8,347 bases of DNA from a bacterium (GTDB lineage: Bacteria; Latescibacterota; UBA2968; UBA8231), in NCBI GenBank assembly GCA_027593305.1, contig JAQCJA010000178.1, forward strand, positions 1 to 8,347. The letters are read 5' to 3'. The notes under the pieces are model-generated. The model was given only the letters and a program-made list of their open reading frames with translations, was not told the origin of the DNA and ran no database searches. The position numbers and the translations under genes are program-made. How positions within the stretch are numbered: the first letter of the stretch is position 1; each line of letters begins with the position of its first letter. Below are positions 6,352 through 8,347 of the stretch, piece by piece.

Positions 6352-6564
6352 TTAGGCTTTGTTCTCTTTGTTGGCACGCTTCAGCACGGGAAGCCCATTC
6401 TTGCTCTCGGCGACTTCATAACCTTCAGGGACAGCGTCAATGGCGCCGTCCTTGGCTTCCTTGGCGAAGAAAAAGATCGTCTGTGAATTCCCGTTCTTCA
6501 GTTGGGTGGTCCGCTGGTGCAGGATGTAGGACTTCCCCTTTGAGTTCTCGAAGGAAAATGGCAT
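6352..6564 (-). CDS. Conserved-type small protein of unknown function (70 aa)
   Basis: The 70-residue product begins MPFSFENSKGKSYILHQRTT and continues with LKNG--QTIFFFAKEAKDGAIDAVPEGYEV and an end rich in Lys. I recall similar 60-70-residue proteins (MPF-FENSKG--Y-LH, then FFAREVK-GALD-VP-GYEVVE) in several bacterial phyla, but no function is established to my knowledge. It is small, soluble, basic at its C terminus and has no membrane segment or cysteine. The reality of the gene is supported by AGAGGAG (6573-6579) eight bases before the ATG, by composition typical of a folded protein and by a plausible promoter upstream. It is monocistronic, convergent with the phosphatase and divergent from the Nudix gene. 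Confidence 0.8.
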   Translation of the reverse strand: MPFSFENSKGKSYILHQRTTQLKNGNSQTIFFFAKEAKDGAIDAVPEGYEVAESKNGLPVLKRANKENKA

Positions 6565-6572
6565 CTGCTGGG

Positions 6573-6579
6573 CTCCTCT
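6573..6579 (-). promoter_or_regulatory. Strong Shine-Dalgarno AGAGGAG for the 70-aa protein
   Basis: The minus-strand AGAGGAG is followed by eight bases and then ATG at 6564. For so short a gene this is the best evidence that it is translated. Confidence 0.7.
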
Positions 6580-6629
6580 CGTGGAGTGTAACGGCTGCTG
6601 TTGAGTTTTGTTCTATTTCGCTCAGGTTG

Positions 6630-6640
6630 CGGATGATCCG
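6630..6640. repeat. 11-bp palindrome CGGATGATCCG at the predicted start of transcription
   Basis: The arms CGGAT and ATCCG are perfect around a single central base. The element lies five bases downstream of the candidate -10 of the small gene, where a repressor would block initiation. It uses the same half-site as the palindrome at 2296-2307. Confidence 0.35.
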
Positions 6641-6644
6641 AGCA

Positions 6645-6673
6645 ATAATACCGATATTCACGAAACTTGGCCA
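6645..6673 (-). promoter_or_regulatory. Candidate sigma-70-type promoter for the 70-aa protein gene
   Basis: On the minus strand TGGCCA (6673-6668, four of six matches to TTGACA) is followed after 17 bases by TATTAT (6650-6645, five of six matches to TATAAT). Transcription would begin near 6638, giving a leader of about 74 bases. The start point falls in the palindrome at 6630-6640. Confidence 0.35.
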
Positions 6674-6746
6674 TCCGCTACGCAACATCTTGTGGGTCGC
6701 AGGATCCAGTGCGTCGCCGCCGGCGTGCCGCACATCACAACGAAAC

Positions 6747-6775
6747 TTGACATGACAAAGCCACCCACCCACCAT
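6747..6775 (+). promoter_or_regulatory. Candidate promoter for the Nudix gene with consensus -35 TTGACA
   Basis: TTGACA at 6747-6752 matches the -35 consensus exactly. After 17 bases comes CACCAT (6770-6775), a poor -10 with three of six matches. The leader would be about 34 bases. Between this and the small-gene promoter the 251-bp divergent region (6565-6815) holds no coding sequence I can support. Confidence 0.3.
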
Positions 6776-6815
6776 GTAGCACGCCTTCGACCTCACACCG
6801 ACTTTGAGCTGCCGA

Positions 6816-7595
6816 GTGACTGACATTCCAGACGTTCTTCCCGCTGCGGAAAATCCCTTTGGCGGCATCCTGCCCAGGCCGGACGGGCTCGATGCAGACC
6901 CAGTGCGTTTCGCCGTGCGTTTGCAGCATTCACTGCGTGTGTGGCGCAACGATGGCTACCGCGTCGTCTGGCTGGAGGTGCCAATCGAGCGTGCCGATCT
7001 GATTCCACCGGCCGTGGCCGCCGGCTTCGGCTTCCACCACAGCGACAGTCGTTATCTGATGATGACGCTGCAGTTGGAAGAAGGCGCTTTTATTCCCGCC
7101 TTTTCGTCACACTACATCGGGGCCGGGGGTGTTGCCATCAATGACCGGGACGAATTGCTCGTCGTGCGCGAGCGCTACCATCGCGACCCCAAACGGCCGC
7201 CCCGTTTCAAGCTCCCAGGGGGTGCCCTCGATGAAGGCGAGCATCTGGCACAGGGCGTTGTCCGTGAGGTCTTTGAGGAGATGGGTGTACGCACCCGCTT
7301 CGATGCCCTGGTCTGTTTCCGCCATTGGCATGGATACCGCTACGGCAAGTCAGACATCTACTTCGTCTGCCGCCTCAAACCTCTGAGCGAAGAGATCACC
7401 ATCGAGGCAGAGGAGATCGCCGAGAGTCGTTGGATGCCGGTACAGGAGTATCTGGCGGCCGAACAGGTGAGCGGCTTCAACAAGCAGATCGTTCTGGCAG
7501 CGCGGAACTCGCCCGGCATTGTCCCCACCGACATCCCCGAGCACGACGACAAGTCACGCTTCGAGTTCTTCATGCCGGAGCCGGCGGCCCAGTAG
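6816..7595 (+). CDS. NUDT6-like Nudix hydrolase with N-terminal pre-Nudix domain
   Basis: From GTG 6816 this is a 259-residue protein. Residues 15-90 form the pre-Nudix domain seen in NUDT6 and related plant Nudix proteins: NPFGGILPRP, then WLEVPIERADLIPPAVAAGFGFHHS. The Nudix fold follows from HYIGAGGVAIN. The Nudix box (residues 136-158) fits GX5EX7REUXEEXGU exactly: GALDEGE, seven residues, then REVFEEMGV. KSDIYFVC and ESRWMPVQEY are further conserved blocks. Nudix enzymes hydrolyse nucleoside diphosphates linked to another moiety; the preferred substrate of this subgroup is uncertain. The start is not secure: GTG 6816 has only a weak GAG about eight bases upstream, and TTG 6804 in the same frame is an alternative; a stop at 6777-6779 limits the frame. 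It ends with TAG, 51 bases before the TMTC-like gene, in the same frame. Confidence 0.88.
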   Translation: MTDIPDVLPAAENPFGGILPRPDGLDADPVRFAVRLQHSLRVWRNDGYRVVWLEVPIERADLIPPAVAAGFGFHHSDSRYLMMTLQLEEGAFIPAFSSHYIGAGGVAINDRDELLVVRERYHRDPKRPPRFKLPGGALDEGEHLAQGVVREVFEEMGVRTRFDALVCFRHWHGYRYGKSDIYFVCRLKPLSEEITIEAEEIAESRWMPVQEYLAAEQVSGFNKQIVLAARNSPGIVPTDIPEHDDKSRFEFFMPEPAAQ

Positions 7596-7646
7596 GCTGC
7601 AGATGACGCAGCGCCCGAATCTGTTGCGGATGCAGGTTCACCCGAC

Positions 7647-8309
7647 GTGACAGGTCCCGAGGGTCGACGTGCCGTGTGGTTGCTGTTGCTGGCGGCGGCA
7701 CTGCCATATCTCAACGCCCTGCCCAATGACTTCACTCTCGATGATCATGGCCTCATTGAGCAGAATGAAGCAGTGGCAGCTTTCGACTTCGTCGCATTCT
7801 TCAGCCAGGACTACTGGGCCGGGTACGACGCCAACGCAGAGTCCGGCCTCTACCGCCCTTTGACGCTCACAACCTTGGCCACGGAGCGGGCCCTGTTCGG
7901 CCTGCAGCCGCTGCCCTACCACGCGACGAATCTGTTGTTGCACATCGTCGTCACCCTGTTGGCCTGGCGCTTGTTGCGCGATGTCGCCGGTGACCGGGTC
8001 GGTCTGTGGGCAGCGGCGCTCTTCGCTGTGCTGCCGGGCCACGCCGAAGCCGTGGTCGCTGTCGCGGGGCGTGCGGATCTGCTGGCGACGGCGGCGGCGC
8101 TGGCGGCGCTGTGTATCTGGAATCGGCCCGGAGGCTGGCGCCGCTGGGTGGCGGGAGGCGTGTTTTACGGCCTGGCATTGCTGGCCAAGGAACAGGCCGT
8201 TGTCGTGCCAGGCCTGCTGCTGGCTCTGGATTGGTTGCGGTACCATCGCCAGCAGCGGCGCTGGCACTGGCAGCCCCTGGCTGTATCGGTGCTGCTGCTG
8301 CTGGCGTAG
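7647..8309 (+). CDS. TMTC-like membrane glycosyltransferase, N-terminal part, disrupted near 8300
   Basis: The 220 residues to the TAG at 8307-8309 match the N-terminal membrane domain of TMTC-type (O-mannosyltransferase-like, GT-C fold) proteins. They include a first membrane helix (10-25), the first-loop acidic pair FTLDDHGLIEQN (Asp32-Asp33), SGLYRPLTLTTLA (67-78), YHATNLLLHI (91-100), GHAEAVVAVAGRADLLA (131-147) and LLAKEQAVVVPG (178-189). At least five hydrophobic segments are visible. Family members are usually 500 residues or longer with a C-terminal TPR domain, so this is incomplete. Past the stop the same frame hits TAA at 8322, but the frame beginning at 8303 reads GVAARVISRGRIIGW to the window edge, which resembles the following TMTC segment. 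A one-base loss in the CTG run at about 8290-8304 is therefore the simplest explanation. GTG 7647 is the only reasonable start; its ribosome-binding site is weak. It probably shares a transcript with the Nudix gene. Confidence 0.8.
   Translation: MTGPEGRRAVWLLLLAAALPYLNALPNDFTLDDHGLIEQNEAVAAFDFVAFFSQDYWAGYDANAESGLYRPLTLTTLATERALFGLQPLPYHATNLLLHIVVTLLAWRLLRDVAGDRVGLWAAALFAVLPGHAEAVVAVAGRADLLATAAALAALCIWNRPGGWRRWVAGGVFYGLALLAKEQAVVVPGLLLALDWLRYHRQQRRWHWQPLAVSVLLLLA
8290..8304 (+). other. Probable frameshift site in the TMTC-like gene (CTG run)
   Basis: Four consecutive CTG codons end at about 8303, followed by GCG TAG in the current frame. Losing one base in this run in the ancestor-to-present direction would move the reading from the current frame to the one that stays open to 8347 and looks family-like. 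Confidence 0.45.
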
Positions 8310-8347
8310 CTGCTCGTGTTATAAGTCGGGGTCGGATCATTGGCTGG

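Noticed and set aside
6437..7008. Minus-strand open frames overlapping the small gene and the Nudix start
   Set aside because: They overlap better-supported genes in other frames, lack ribosome-binding sites and show no family similarity.
1183..8309. Genome-wide recoding of TAG as an amino acid
   Set aside because: The MetE-like and Nudix genes end naturally with TAG at family-typical C termini, and what follows the MetE-like stop is not protein-like. The TMTC break also includes TAA and is better explained by a frameshift.

Overview
This is a GC-rich, gene-dense bacterial window. The genes sit close together, and the better-supported starts have Shine-Dalgarno sites of the GGAG or GAGG type. 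I see no rRNA, tRNA, CRISPR array, insertion sequence or phage gene. The proteins are household and accessory families spread across many environmental bacteria, so I cannot name a lineage. Both long antisense reading frames and most short ones are shadows of real genes.

Layout. Positions 1-420 (minus) hold most of a glyoxalase/VOC-fold protein that runs off the left edge. Just upstream of it on the same strand (427-1347) is a cyclic-nucleotide-binding domain joined by a coiled coil to a response-regulator receiver domain; an in-frame amber codon interrupts it inside the nucleotide-binding domain. A 162-bp divergent intergenic region separates it from a LicC/PntC-like sugar-phosphate-type nucleotidyltransferase (1510-2277, plus), possibly translated from a leaderless transcript. 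A MetE-family (COG0620) protein follows (2370-3458, plus) with an altered zinc motif. Converging on it is a large two-domain alpha/beta hydrolase of the acetylxylan-esterase-like type (3523-5367, minus), preceded by a short Cys-rich reading frame that resembles the N-terminal piece of a radical-SAM protein (5377-5691, minus). Divergent from that is a histidine phosphatase (5767-6324, plus). A 70-residue conserved-looking small protein (6352-6564, minus) and its 251-bp upstream region come next. A NUDT6-like Nudix hydrolase (6816-7595, plus) and the N-terminal part of a TMTC-type membrane glycosyltransferase (7647 onward, plus) complete the window. The last of these is broken near 8300, most simply by a one-base frameshift.

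How the genes work together. There is no obvious single pathway. The receiver protein and VOC protein form a tight minus-strand pair. The nucleotidyltransferase and MetE-like gene may be co-transcribed, as may the Nudix and TMTC genes. The hydrolase and the Cys-rich fragment overlap in their signals: the fragment's stop codon lies within the hydrolase's Shine-Dalgarno region. The most striking overall feature is that two genes carry apparent inactivating lesions and a third is a probable fragment, within 8.3 kb. That suggests gene decay in this strain or errors in the assembly. I did not find a convincing new multi-gene system. The best leads are the altered zinc site of the MetE-like protein, the small conserved protein with its operator-like promoter, and the interrupted genes.
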